The notes under the pieces are model-generated. The model did no database searches. It was not told the DNA's origin and was given only the letters and a program-made list of their open reading frames with translations. 64,000 bases of DNA. Origin: Ereboglobus luteus. GTDB taxonomy: Bacteria; Verrucomicrobiota; Verrucomicrobiia; Opitutales; Opitutaceae. Of the stretch, positions 1 to 9,048 are shown one piece after another (the stretch's first letter is position 1; every line of letters starts with the position of its first letter). The position numbers were made by a program, and so were the translations under genes. The DNA lies in contig NZ_CP023004.1 in NCBI RefSeq assembly GCF_003096195.1, positions 593,501-657,500 of the forward strand, read 5' to 3'.

Positions 1-211
1 TGATCGGCGTCTCAGCCGCCGACGACGGTGTGCCGGCGCAGGCCTCGCGGATTTCGCGCATCCATTCGGATGTAGTCTTGGGCTGTTTCCCTTTTCGCAG
101 TTTGCGCGCGTAACCGAGCATGGCTAACGGGCCGAAATTTGACCGCTTGCTTTTCCGGGGTTTGGATATCCCTGAAATATGCCCACGTTCTGCCTGGGTT
201 GATTTAGTCAT
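1..211 (-). CDS. Small basic hypothetical protein, 3' part off the window
   Basis: An open frame runs on the minus strand from an ATG at 209-211 to the window edge, giving at least 70 residues. The product starts MTKSTQAERGHISGISKPRK, is rich in Lys and Arg and has no signal peptide or membrane segment. It begins 42 bases after the stop of the large secreted protein upstream, on the same strand. There is no clear Shine-Dalgarno motif. I do not recognise a family. The basic, low-complexity start could suit a nucleic-acid-binding or toxin-antitoxin type protein, but nothing visible proves this, and because the C-terminus is missing it could also be a chance frame. Confidence 0.4.
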   Translation of the reverse strand, partial: MTKSTQAERGHISGISKPRKSKRSNFGPLAMLGYARKLRKGKQPKTTSEWMREIREACAGTPSSAAETPI

Positions 212-253
212 GTGCATGCGACGTCATGCGAAAACATCGTGCCGGTGATAAGT

Positions 254-3200
254 TCAGCGGCCATTTTTCTTTGGCCCCAGCCGCATGTGACGGACGCGCC
301 ACAGGAAGATCGCGAGAAAGACGACGAGAGCGGGCAGCGAATGCGCTCCGCCACCGCCGCCGCCACTGCTGTTGCTCGGACTGCCATTATTGTTGCCGTT
401 TCCTCCTGTATTACCGCCTGTTCCAGAAGTTGCGGTTTGCTCAAGCGTCACAGTTACAGGGTTCCCCTGACCGTTGATCTGGCTGACACGAATGCGCGCT
501 GTTCGTGTCTTGCCTGCTTCGGGACGACCGTGGAAGCTCAGGCCTAAAGAGCCACTGCCAAATTTCATATCATTGTGGCTAAAATAGACCCAGTCCGCGC
601 CAGATTCTATTGTCGCCCTCCATGCCATCGGGAAGGACACATCGAAGCTCGCCCTAACCGCTTGAGAGCCGACAGTAAGCTTGGCTGGCGTAACAGACAA
701 AGGAGGAACCTCCGTTGTGGGAGAGATGGTGAAAACAGTGCCGCTGGAAGTTAAAACGCGAAGGGCGTTGTTGCCGTGGTCAGCAATGTATAGGGCATTG
801 TGACTATCCTTAGTCAGCCCGCTTGGCATGTTGAAGCGGGCGGAGAGCGCGGGACCGTCAAGAAAACCGGATCCACCCTCCGCACCTGCGACTCGCTCAA
901 AAACACGAGGATTGGCGAGGGGCGCACGGAAGATGGCGTGAGCCCCGGCGTCAGCAACATAAAGGTAATAAGACCCATCCACATAAAGGCCGCTCGGAAC
1001 GACAAAGGGCGCCCCTCCGGGGGTGTCGAGACCGAGTGTGCTCACGGTGTAGGTGGCGGTGGTGCCGGAGCCCACGGGAGTGATTTTGCGAACGGCGCTG
1101 TTTGCACTATCCGCGACGTAAATATTACCGTTGCGATCCATGGTGATGGCCAGCGGAGTGTCAAAACGGGCATTTGCCCCAGTGCCGTCGGCGAAGCCGC
1201 TTTGCCCGGGCAAACCCGCCACTGTGGTAACGATGGGAGTGCGACTGGTGATGTGGAGGTAGATTTGCCGGACAGCGTGGTTTTCCGTGTCTGCCACATA
1301 GAAATAATTGTCGGCCCAAGTGGCCTTGACAACACCCGCGGGAGCGTTGAAGCGAGCCTCTGTGTCGGTGCCGTCGGCAAAACCTGGAGAACCGGCAAGA
1401 CCGCCGATGGTGGTGATCTTGCCGGAAGAGACTTTCATAAGGCGGATAACGTGATTCTCCGTATCGGCGATCGTGCAATTCCAGTTACGGACATCAGCGC
1501 CCAGCGGGGCGTTGAAACGGGCGTTGGTGCCGGTGCCGTCGGCAAATCCCGCCTGCCCGGACGCGCCAGCCTTGAGGTCGATCAACCCGAGGGTGTTTGT
1601 GGCAAAAACTTTCATTGACTGGACGGTGTGCGCCTCCGCGCTAACAATATAAAGCGTGCTGTCGGAAACAGAATAAATGGTGGCGGTCGAGGAGATGGTT
1701 GTATTCATCGCGCCGAGCCCGCTGGGCGAGGGAATAAAATCAGGGATAACGCGCAATGTGACAGGAGGAGTGTTGTCATTACCGACAACGATCCGGTAAC
1801 TCTCTCCATTTTGCGCAAGGCTGACGTTTTCGAGCAGCAGGCTTGCACCGGTGGAATCGTTGCCCGTGACCGAGTGCCAAGCGGTTGCACCGGGCGCGCG
1901 CCGCTGCCAAACGAGCGGCGTTTGCGGATCGGCGCTGCCGCTGCTGTCATGCGCTTTCAATGTGATCTCGCCACCTTCAACGATCATGGGAGTAGCGGGT
2001 TCAATGGTGATGACAGTGTTGTTAATAGTGGTGTTAACGATGTTGGAGATAGTGTGACCGCCGATGTTGCTGACGCGAACGGTGTAATTAACGAGGGCAT
2101 CGGCATCGGTTAAATCAGCAACGATGAGAGTATCGGTGGTGACTCCGGAGTAGCGTCCGGTATTGGTGAGCGGGACCCCATCCTTGAACCATTGGTAAGA
2201 AACCGGTGCATGGGACGCAACAATGACCAAAAAGGCAGCAGACCGCGCACCAGAAGTGGTGGTAACTCGGCAGAAAGGTTGCGCGGTAATGACGGGGGCA
2301 TCGGGTTTAGTGAGGGCGACTGTGGCGGAACTGACAACGGAGAGACCGTTGGCATCGGTGACAATGACACTGTAGCTGCCCGCATCAGAGGGCATGGGGT
2401 TGGTGATGACAAGCGTGCCGGTGTTGACACCGGCGAGCACGGTGCCATCGGCGCGAGTAGTATTGGAGAGAAACCGACTGTCCTTGCTCCAAAGATAAGA
2501 AAGCGGCGCAGCGCCGGTGGCGGTAACAGTGAGAGAAAGAGGGTCGGGGGAGAGAACTCCGGAGGCATATTCGAGAGTCGTGCCCGAGGGGCGCATGGTA
2601 ACGACAGGTGCGCCAGGCTGGATGTTATCGACGGCGCCCCAAAACGTATAATGACCAATGCTGCCATAAGCGGAGAACCCATCGGTGGCGGGATTCTTAT
2701 AGCCACAACCGGAGATTTTGACAAAATAAGTGCCACTGGTCATGGGCAGCCGAAGCAACTCGGCGGCAAGCGTGTGATCGGTGAAGGAATCTGTTGCGAT
2801 GCCGGTGCCACTGGTCGCAAGAATAGAGCCGTTGTGATCCAGGAGGTCGAGGCGGATGTTGAGGTTGGCCTCCCCGGTGATTGCGTTATTGTTGGCGCGA
2901 AGCGACACTGAGCGCGTGCCGGTAAGCACGAAGCGATGGTAATTGGCGTCGGTTTCGGAGATAATCACGCCGGTCTGGCGCGGATCGCTGGTATCCCTGG
3001 ACAATATCAGCGGCACGGCGTTGGCCGGAGTATTGCCAATGTTGTCATCCACGAAGCCGGGAGCGATGTGTGTGTAAGGAGCGCGGGGAAGTCTGTAATT
3101 GGCGATCAGATCAATGTCATCCTGCGGGGGAGACAGGAAGGTATTGCCGGTGCCGCTCCGGTTTACAGCGTCAGCATATTCACATTTGCTCCATTGGATA

Positions 3201-4336
3201 ACGTGCCTGCGACCGGAACTACCCATAATGGGACCCCAACTCATGGGAGAGGCGCCATGACCATAATAGTATTCGCCGCCTTCGCTGGAATTGGCAGTTT
3301 TCTGTTTCTGTCCGTCGTGCAACAGCCCGAATGTGTGTCCGATTTCGTGCGATGCAGATTCAGCCGCGAAACTCTGGCTGGAGGTAAACACCCAGCATGG
3401 ATACATGTCGCCATCGCGCCCGAGAACAGAGAGGATGGCAACTCCGCCGACTTGCCCGGACGGGTCATACCACTGGCTGTCGGACGTGAAAATGCAACGG
3501 ACACGATGATCGGACGCGGCGCGCGCATAGACGGCAGGATCGGTGGTCACATTGATGTTAAACGGCGCATAATCTTCGCTGACCTTCCGCCAAATTTCAA
3601 CGATGTCGGAATTAGAATAATCACTAGGCGCAACCACGATGGGCTCACCGTCAGTGCAAACAACATTCCATTGCGTGCCCTCGATGAGGGCTCCCTCAAA
3701 ACAAAGAAAAACAACAACCTCCGCACCAGGACGACTCTCGTAGGCAGGCACCGGTGTTTTCCGCAAAGCCAAGCCGGCAACCTCGGAGTCGGGCGACGAT
3801 TGAAGCGTGGCGTGGATAGCGGGCAGGAAAGGGTGACAAATGACTTCGTCGAGCCGCTTCTCCCGCCAAACAGCGCCGGCTGAGTCATTGATGGAAGCGT
3901 CGAGGACAAAGGCGCGCTGCTCGTCTTCGATAATTACATCACCAGAGATAATACGGTCCGTTAGGGAAAAGAAAACCGACGCACGCTGCCAGCCGTCGAG
4001 TTTGCCGCCGACATAACGGGTGCCATCAGGTCGAAGCGTGACGACATTTACCGTTCCACTCGCATGAATGCCATCAGGCAACACAAGCGTGAAAGAGTCG
4101 CCCTTGTGCATGCGTGCGAGAGAATCAGAAAGGGCTGTGATATCAGCAACCAATTCAGTGGCTCCCAAACTGGCAAACCCCGAGGCGCTTTGCGCTTCGG
4201 GCGGCATGGCGGAAGGGATGGCGGAAGATTTGACGCGTGCAAGAGGAGGCGCATCGCGGTGGGTAATAAACCAGAACGCCGTCGCCACAATGAGGGTGGC
4301 GATTGACAGGGCAGACAGTATTGAGGATTTTTTCAT
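254..4336 (-). CDS. Large secreted metzincin-type metallopeptidase with Ig-like, NHL and BACON-like domains
   Basis: The 1360-residue product has an N-terminal signal/anchor helix (about residues 5-25). A zinc site reads HEIGHTFGLLH (330-340), which matches the metzincin pattern HExxHxxGxxH, and it is followed by a probable Met-turn in 'SPMSWGPIM'. Beyond the peptidase come two or three Ig-like beta domains with 'YQWFKDG' and 'YLWSKDS' strands, a stretch of NHL-type propeller repeats (recurring 'FADGTGTNARFNAP'), a BACON-like domain ending 'VTVTLEQ', and a Gly/Asn/Ser-rich linker. The C-terminus is a tripartite tail: glycine run, 'SLPALVVFLAIFLW' helix, then Arg/Lys. Such tails act as cell-envelope sorting signals in other systems. 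The likely role is an extracellular protease or adhesin working on host or matrix protein. Substrate unknown. The start is the only ATG in front of the signal sequence. Confidence 0.8.
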   Translation of the reverse strand: MKKSSILSALSIATLIVATAFWFITHRDAPPLARVKSSAIPSAMPPEAQSASGFASLGATELVADITALSDSLARMHKGDSFTLVLPDGIHASGTVNVVTLRPDGTRYVGGKLDGWQRASVFFSLTDRIISGDVIIEDEQRAFVLDASINDSAGAVWREKRLDEVICHPFLPAIHATLQSSPDSEVAGLALRKTPVPAYESRPGAEVVVFLCFEGALIEGTQWNVVCTDGEPIVVAPSDYSNSDIVEIWRKVSEDYAPFNINVTTDPAVYARAASDHRVRCIFTSDSQWYDPSGQVGGVAILSVLGRDGDMYPCWVFTSSQSFAAESASHEIGHTFGLLHDGQKQKTANSSEGGEYYYGHGASPMSWGPIMGSSGRRHVIQWSKCEYADAVNRSGTGNTFLSPPQDDIDLIANYRLPRAPYTHIAPGFVDDNIGNTPANAVPLILSRDTSDPRQTGVIISETDANYHRFVLTGTRSVSLRANNNAITGEANLNIRLDLLDHNGSILATSGTGIATDSFTDHTLAAELLRLPMTSGTYFVKISGCGYKNPATDGFSAYGSIGHYTFWGAVDNIQPGAPVVTMRPSGTTLEYASGVLSPDPLSLTVTATGAAPLSYLWSKDSRFLSNTTRADGTVLAGVNTGTLVITNPMPSDAGSYSVIVTDANGLSVVSSATVALTKPDAPVITAQPFCRVTTTSGARSAAFLVIVASHAPVSYQWFKDGVPLTNTGRYSGVTTDTLIVADLTDADALVNYTVRVSNIGGHTISNIVNTTINNTVITIEPATPMIVEGGEITLKAHDSSGSADPQTPLVWQRRAPGATAWHSVTGNDSTGASLLLENVSLAQNGESYRIVVGNDNTPPVTLRVIPDFIPSPSGLGAMNTTISSTATIYSVSDSTLYIVSAEAHTVQSMKVFATNTLGLIDLKAGASGQAGFADGTGTNARFNAPLGADVRNWNCTIADTENHVIRLMKVSSGKITTIGGLAGSPGFADGTDTEARFNAPAGVVKATWADNYFYVADTENHAVRQIYLHITSRTPIVTTVAGLPGQSGFADGTGANARFDTPLAITMDRNGNIYVADSANSAVRKITPVGSGTTATYTVSTLGLDTPGGAPFVVPSGLYVDGSYYLYVADAGAHAIFRAPLANPRVFERVAGAEGGSGFLDGPALSARFNMPSGLTKDSHNALYIADHGNNALRVLTSSGTVFTISPTTEVPPLSVTPAKLTVGSQAVRASFDVSFPMAWRATIESGADWVYFSHNDMKFGSGSLGLSFHGRPEAGKTRTARIRVSQINGQGNPVTVTLEQTATSGTGGNTGGNGNNNGSPSNSSGGGGGGAHSLPALVVFLAIFLWRVRHMRLGPKKNGR

Positions 4337-4426
4337 GATAACAGGAGCGCTATCCGAGGGTATTGGCCTTGTTTATAATAAGAAACTGACTCGATTCGTA
4401 ATGCGCAAACCTAATTCGAATTCATG

Positions 4427-5248
4427 TCAGCCGCCGACTGCCGTGTGGCGTCTGAGGCCTCGCGTCCAGAGGAGACGGGCGATGGTTAGCAGGACAATCA
4501 TCCAGGCGAATTGCAGCATCAGGCCTTGCGCGGCACCGGCGGGGTCGTTCAGGCGGCCCGTGAGGATCGCCACGGGGAAATACATTTGGTAATAATAGGG
4601 CAGGTATTGCGAGATGATGAAAAGCGGGCGCGGAAGCAGGTCGAGCGGGAAGATTTGTCCGGCGAGGAGCGACTCGATCGCATACGAGAGGACAACGAAC
4701 GACTGGATTTCGAGAAACCAGAATGTCAGCATCCCAAAGCAAAACGCGATTGTGAACTGGATCACCGCGGACATGGCCAGCGCGGGCAGGCCGAAGTATA
4801 AGCGCCACGCCTCGCCTTCGCCGAAGGGCAGCTCCACGTAGTCGCGCACGAAGGGCAGCGCGACGAGCAGCGGCACGATCGCCAGCAGCCCCGACACAAA
4901 TCGCGCCGCGCCAAATATGCTCAGGCGGTAGATGAAGTAGTCGATCGGTTTCAGCAGAAACTGGTTGATGAGGCCGTTGCGGATTTCCTCGGAGATTTGA
5001 TAGTCCTCGTTGAACGCGCTGATGAAAAAACGGATCACCATGAGCGCGATGAAGTAGGTCATGGTTTGCGCGACGTTGAAGCCGCCGATCTCGGTTTTGC
5101 CCTCGTAGGCCGCGCTCCAGAGCATGAAGACGACGACGAGGTGAAACGCCGAAAAGCTCGCGCGAATGAGAAAATTCCACCGGTAGATCAGGTTGCTTTG
5201 CAGCCCGACGAGAAAGACGTGGCGATATTTGTTGAGGGAGCGGATCAT
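4427..5248 (-). CDS. ABC-2 type transporter permease (DUF990/ABC2_membrane_6-like)
   Basis: The 273-residue integral membrane protein has about six hydrophobic helices. Its N-terminal 'MIRSLNKYRHVFLVGLQSNL' and the segment 'RFFISAFNEDYQISEEIRNG' are typical of ABC-2 permeases, where the second corresponds to the coupling-helix region. I start it at the ATG at 5246-5248. The in-frame codon seven residues upstream (5269) lies inside a perfect inverted repeat and is unlikely to be used. No ABC ATPase or second permease lies next to it in the window, so the rest of the transporter must be downstream on the minus strand outside the window, or elsewhere. Substrate unknown. Confidence 0.75.
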   Translation of the reverse strand: MIRSLNKYRHVFLVGLQSNLIYRWNFLIRASFSAFHLVVVFMLWSAAYEGKTEIGGFNVAQTMTYFIALMVIRFFISAFNEDYQISEEIRNGLINQFLLKPIDYFIYRLSIFGAARFVSGLLAIVPLLVALPFVRDYVELPFGEGEAWRLYFGLPALAMSAVIQFTIAFCFGMLTFWFLEIQSFVVLSYAIESLLAGQIFPLDLLPRPLFIISQYLPYYYQMYFPVAILTGRLNDPAGAAQGLMLQFAWMIVLLTIARLLWTRGLRRHTAVGG

Positions 5249-5252
5249 CGCG

Positions 5253-5319
5253 GTAGCGCAGACTGCCAAGTCTGCTTTTTCAGAAATCTCAATCAGGCAG
5301 ACTTGGCAGTCTGCGCTAC
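5253..5319. repeat. Family D perfect inverted repeat (23-bp arms)
   Basis: The left arm 5253-5275 (gtagcgcagactgccaagtc plus tgc) and right arm 5297-5319 are exact reverse complements, separated by 21 bases. The right arm contains the stop codon of parA (5316-5318), so the element supplies the end of that gene. It fills nearly all the space up to the permease start at 5248. Related half-copies occur inside the repeat arrays near 35690, 35890 and 36100 and at 39698-39718. It is probably a REP/MITE-like mobile palindrome. It could also act as a hairpin terminator, but there is no T-run. Confidence 0.85.
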
Positions 5320-6119
5320 GATGTGGGCGTTTCCTTCGGCTCGATCAGCTCGAAGCGCGTGATCAGTTCCTTCGCGAGATTTTTGTAGGCCGAGGCTCCG
5401 GGGGAGAGCGGGTCGTAGTCGAAAATTGTTTTGCCGAAGCTCGGCGCCTCACTGAGGCGCACGGTGCGAGGGATCACGGTGTCGAACACTTTTTCGGGAA
5501 GATGCTTGCGCACTTCATCGACGACCTGGCGGGAGAGGTTTGTGCGCACGTCATACATGGTCATCACGATGCCGCCGAGGTCGAGTGCGTCGTTGATGCC
5601 GGCTTCCTTGATGCGGTTGACGTTGCGCAGGATTTGGCCGAGGCCTTCGAGCGCCATGTATTCGCATTGGAGCGCGATGAGGAGGTGGTCGGCGGCGCCG
5701 AGGCCGTTCATCGAGAGCATGCCGAGCGCGGGCGGGCAGTCGAGGATGATGACGCGGAAGCGGCCGGTGTCCTTGATCGACTGGAGCACGCCGCGCAGGC
5801 GCGCGAGGTAGTTTTCGGTTTGCGCGAGTTCGATTTCGGCGGCGGCCATGTCCTCCTCGCTCGGGATGAGCCAGAGGTTTTTCACCGGCGTTTCCACGAT
5901 CATGTCGGTGGCGGAGCCTTCGCCGAGGAGCGGATCGTAGAGGCTTTTGCCCTGCTGTTTCTCGACGCCGATGGCGCTGGTGGCGTTGGCCTGCGGGTCG
6001 AGATCGACGAGGAGCGTCGGGATTTTTCTCGCGGCAAGCGCGGCGGCGAGGTTGACGGCCGTCGTGGTTTTGCCGACGCCGCCTTTTTGGTTCGCGATGG
6101 TGAAAACGGTGGTGCGCAT
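5316..6119 (-). CDS. parA: ParA/Soj family chromosome-partitioning ATPase
   Basis: The 267-residue protein has a deviant Walker A motif 'KGGVGKTTTAVNLAAALA' near the N-terminus, 'LLVDLDPQANAT' next to it, and a Walker B-like 'VIILDCPPALG'. This is the standard ParA/Soj order, and the length is typical. It probably positions the chromosome origin together with ParB by ATP-driven cycling on DNA. No parB lies downstream in the window: the next gene on the strand is an ABC permease, separated by a palindromic element that provides the parA stop codon. The start lies shortly downstream (in reading direction) of a block of four 10-bp repeats, which may be an operator. Confidence 0.92.
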   Translation of the reverse strand: MRTTVFTIANQKGGVGKTTTAVNLAAALAARKIPTLLVDLDPQANATSAIGVEKQQGKSLYDPLLGEGSATDMIVETPVKNLWLIPSEEDMAAAEIELAQTENYLARLRGVLQSIKDTGRFRVIILDCPPALGMLSMNGLGAADHLLIALQCEYMALEGLGQILRNVNRIKEAGINDALDLGGIVMTMYDVRTNLSRQVVDEVRKHLPEKVFDTVIPRTVRLSEAPSFGKTIFDYDPLSPGASAYKNLAKELITRFELIEPKETPTS

Positions 6120-6140
6120 GTGGTGTGGTTGTGTTGGGGA

Positions 6141-6180
6141 AGTTCGACTTAAAGCGACTTGAGTCGATTTAAGTCGATTT
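6141..6180. repeat. Four imperfect 10-bp tandem repeats between rho and parA
   Basis: The bases read agttcgactt, aaagcgactt, gagtcgattt, aagtcgattt in register, so the motif AGTCGAYTT recurs every 10 bases, close to one helical turn. The block sits two bases past the rho stop codon and about 20 bases before the parA start. Helically phased repeats directly upstream of a ParA gene would suit a protein-binding array, but they could also be a member of the iterated-motif intergenic elements seen elsewhere in this window. No binding protein is known from the sequence. Confidence 0.6.
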
Positions 6181-6182
6181 TT

Positions 6183-8234
6183 TTATTGGTTCAGCGCCAT
6201 GAGGAATTCGGCGTTGGTCTTGGTTTTCTTGAGGCGCTGGAGGAACATCTCCATGGCGTCGATGGGCGGGATGCCCTGCATGGCGCGGCGCAGGCCGTAG
6301 ATGCGCAGCATTTCGTCGGGATGGTAGATGAGCTCCTCCTTGCGCGTGCCGGAGCGGTCCATGTTGATCGCGGGGAAGATGCGCTTGTCAACGAGGCCGC
6401 GGTCGAGGTGGAGCTCCATGTTGCCGGTGCCCTTGAACTCCTCGAAGATGACTTCGTCCATGCGGCTGCCAGTGTCGACGAGCGCGGTGCCCATGATGGT
6501 GAGCGAGCCGCCGCCCTCGATGTTGCGCGCGGCGCCGAAGAAGCGTTTCGGTTTTTGGAGCGCGGTCGCCTCCATGCCGCCGGACATGATCTTGCCGGAA
6601 TTGGACGCGAGGGCGTTGTAGGCGCGGGCGAGGCGCGTGATCGAGTCGAGGAGGATCACGACGTGCTGGCCTTGCTCGACCATGCGGCGCGCTTTTTCGC
6701 CGACCATCTCGGCGGCGTGCACATGGCTTTCGGGCGCCTCGTCAAAGGTGGACGCGACGACTTCGCCTTTTGTGTGGCGCTTGAAATCGGTGACTTCCTC
6801 GGGGCGTTCGTCGACGAGCAGGAGGATCAACTTCACCTCGGGGAAGTTTTCCGAGATGGAGTTGGCCATGTTTTGCAGGAGGATCGTCTTGCCGGTGCGC
6901 GGCGGGGCGACGATGAGGCCGCGCTGGCCGAAGCCGATTGGCGTGAGGATATCGACGGCGCGCATGGAGACGTCCTTGTGCACGCCGGGCGCCTCGAGGA
7001 GGATGCGCTTGAGCGGATAGTAGGGGATGAGCTCCTCGAAGGGCACGGTTTTCGAGATTTCCTCGGGCGGCATGTCCATGACGCTGTTGACCTTGACGAC
7101 GGACGGGCAGCGTTCGCCCTCGCGTGGAACTTGCACGAGCACTTGCACGCGGTGGCCGCGCTTGAGGCCGTAGCGTTTGACGAGGCTTTCGGGCAGGTAG
7201 GCGTTTTCCGGATACAGGCGGTAGTTCACCGATTCGTGCACGATGAATCCGTAGCCGCGGTCGGTGAGGTCGATGTAGCCGTTGTCGAGGAGGGGGATTT
7301 TTTGCTCCTCGGCGACCTTGAAGATGGCGGCGATGAGTTGCTTGCGGTTGGGCGCGCCCTCGAAGGCGGCGTTGCGGTTGCGCGCCTCGGCGGTGAGTTC
7401 GGCGAGCGTGAGCGCGTAGAGTTTTTCGAGATAAATCGGTTCGTGCCCGGCGGTGCCGTCCGCGATTTCGGCGGCGAGCGTGTCGAGCGCGGCAACGTCG
7501 GCGAAGCGGTCGGGCGCGGGCAGGTCGCCGAAGACGGGGTTGAGGCTCGGCGGGGGCGGTTGCTGAGGATGCTTGCTGACGTGCTGCCCGTGCTTGGATT
7601 GCTGCTCGGCCCACTTGCGCGCCTTCTTTTCCTTTTTCTCGCGCTTGATGCGCTTCCAGTAGGATTCGTAAGGCTGCTGCTGGCCGCCGCCGTTGTCGCC
7701 GCCTTGCTGCTGGTTTTGCTGGGCCGCCTGGCCGCCCTCGGCGGGAGCGGCGGCATCGGAGGCTTGTTGCGAATCAGCAGGCGCGACGCTTGTGTCGCCG
7801 GCTGACGCGTCGGAAACGGAGTCGGTGCGCGAAACGGATTCGTCGGCGTCGTGCGCGACCGCGCGGTTTGCATCGGATGCGTCGGATGTGTCAGCGTCGG
7901 TCATGGACGCCGATTCGGTCTTCGCGGCGGGCTTGAAGGTTTCGCGCTCCTGTTTTTCCGGCGCGGAAGCGGCATCGTTCCCGGATTCGTTTTCGGTCTG
8001 GCCGAGGGGAAGCTCGTCTACGTTTTCAGCGGCGGCGGCCTTTTTCGTGCGCTTGCGGGGGGCGCGCGTCTTTTTTGGCGCGGGTTCGGTTTCGGGCGCG
8101 GGCGCGGCTTCGGTTTCAACGATTGTGGTTTCGGCGGCGGCGGGTTCGGCGGCTTTTTTTGCGCGGGGCGGACGGCCCGGCTTGCGTTTCGGGGCGGGCG
8201 CCTCGCCGTCGGTGACTTTTTTGGATCTTGCCAT
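6183..8234 (-). CDS. rho: Transcription termination factor Rho with long disordered N-terminal extension
   Basis: At 683 residues it is about 260 longer than E. coli Rho. The C-terminal two thirds hold the Rho N-terminal helical domain ('[14 protein letters not shown]'), the cold-shock-like RNA-binding domain with '[10 protein letters not shown]', and the RecA-like ATPase with Walker A '[15 protein letters not shown]' and '[12 protein letters not shown]'. It is a hexameric RNA helicase that ends transcription. The first ~270 residues are disordered: an AT-hook-like '[12 protein letters not shown]', Ala/Glu/Thr-rich runs, then a Gln/Asn/Gly-rich block and the basic '[16 protein letters not shown]'. 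Such inserts are known from several phyla and can alter RNA binding or phase behaviour. The gene lies between coaE and parA on the same strand. Confidence 0.95.
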   Translation of the reverse strand: MARSKKVTDGEAPAPKRKPGRPPRAKKAAEPAAAETTIVETEAAPAPETEPAPKKTRAPRKRTKKAAAAENVDELPLGQTENESGNDAASAPEKQERETFKPAAKTESASMTDADTSDASDANRAVAHDADESVSRTDSVSDASAGDTSVAPADSQQASDAAAPAEGGQAAQQNQQQGGDNGGGQQQPYESYWKRIKREKKEKKARKWAEQQSKHGQHVSKHPQQPPPPSLNPVFGDLPAPDRFADVAALDTLAAEIADGTAGHEPIYLEKLYALTLAELTAEARNRNAAFEGAPNRKQLIAAIFKVAEEQKIPLLDNGYIDLTDRGYGFIVHESVNYRLYPENAYLPESLVKRYGLKRGHRVQVLVQVPREGERCPSVVKVNSVMDMPPEEISKTVPFEELIPYYPLKRILLEAPGVHKDVSMRAVDILTPIGFGQRGLIVAPPRTGKTILLQNMANSISENFPEVKLILLLVDERPEEVTDFKRHTKGEVVASTFDEAPESHVHAAEMVGEKARRMVEQGQHVVILLDSITRLARAYNALASNSGKIMSGGMEATALQKPKRFFGAARNIEGGGSLTIMGTALVDTGSRMDEVIFEEFKGTGNMELHLDRGLVDKRIFPAINMDRSGTRKEELIYHPDEMLRIYGLRRAMQGIPPIDAMEMFLQRLKKTKTNAEFLMALNQ

Positions 8235-8340
8235 GATGGAAATAGGTTAAGGTTAAAGTTTGAGTTTAAGGTTGTGGATTAAGGTGAAAATCGGGGAACG
8301 GAATACGGGCGCGGAAAGCGGGCGCGCCTCCGTTTGCAGT

Positions 8341-8928
8341 TCAAACAAGGCGGGCGGCCAAGTGTTTGATCTGGTCTCGGAGAAAATCCGTGCTGCCATC
8401 GTTGGACAACACGAAGTCGGCTTTTTCAATTTTTTGGGCCAAGGGCAATTGCTTGGAAATTCGTTGCGCGGCGAGCGTGTGGGAAACACCGCGCTCTGCC
8501 AACCGCGCAAACTGAGTTGCGCTAGATGAGGCCACGCAAACGACGAAATCAAACCAATTTTCCAAACCTTTTTCATAAAGGAGCGGCGCCTCCACCACCC
8601 AATTGGCCGCCCGGTCGCCCTCAAGTTGTTCCCGCCACAACACATACAACCGCGGCAAAACGAAATCCTCCCACGCGCGCAGCTTCGCCTCGTCCGCAAA
8701 AAGCACCCGCGCCAGCGCCGGGCGGTCGATTTGCCCGCAGTCCGCCGCATCGGTGACGATCACCTCCGCGCCAAAACGCCGTTTGGCCTCCGCCACACAT
8801 TCGGGCGAGGTGAGAATCCGGTCGCGCACGAGCGCATCCGAGTCGATGCGCCGGAAGCCCATCTCCTCAAAAATGCGTGTTGCAGTCGATTTGCCGCAAC
8901 CCATGCCGCCTGTGATTCCTAAAATCAT
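8341..8928 (-). CDS. coaE: Dephospho-CoA kinase
   Basis: The 195-residue product begins MILGITGGMGCGKSTATRI, the P-loop of dephospho-CoA kinase, followed by 'RIDSDALVRDRIL', which carries the conserved Asp. It phosphorylates the ribose 3'-hydroxyl of dephospho-CoA, the last step of coenzyme A synthesis. I chose the ATG at 8926-8928; the frame extends four codons to a TTG at 8940, which is less likely. It lies upstream of rho on the same strand with a 106-base gap made of G/T-rich repeats of 'aggttaa'. The opposite side is an AT-rich divergent region shared with the HD protein gene. Confidence 0.92.
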   Translation of the reverse strand: MILGITGGMGCGKSTATRIFEEMGFRRIDSDALVRDRILTSPECVAEAKRRFGAEVIVTDAADCGQIDRPALARVLFADEAKLRAWEDFVLPRLYVLWREQLEGDRAANWVVEAPLLYEKGLENWFDFVVCVASSSATQFARLAERGVSHTLAAQRISKQLPLAQKIEKADFVLSNDGSTDFLRDQIKHLAARLV

Positions 8929-9048
8929 CGGTATTAACAATACGTTATCTGCACAAAAAAATCAGCTAAATGGATACAACTGCAATTACTTAATTGCATT
9001 CATGATTAAAATTAATAACACCCGTATTGCAAACATTGTTAAAAAAAC

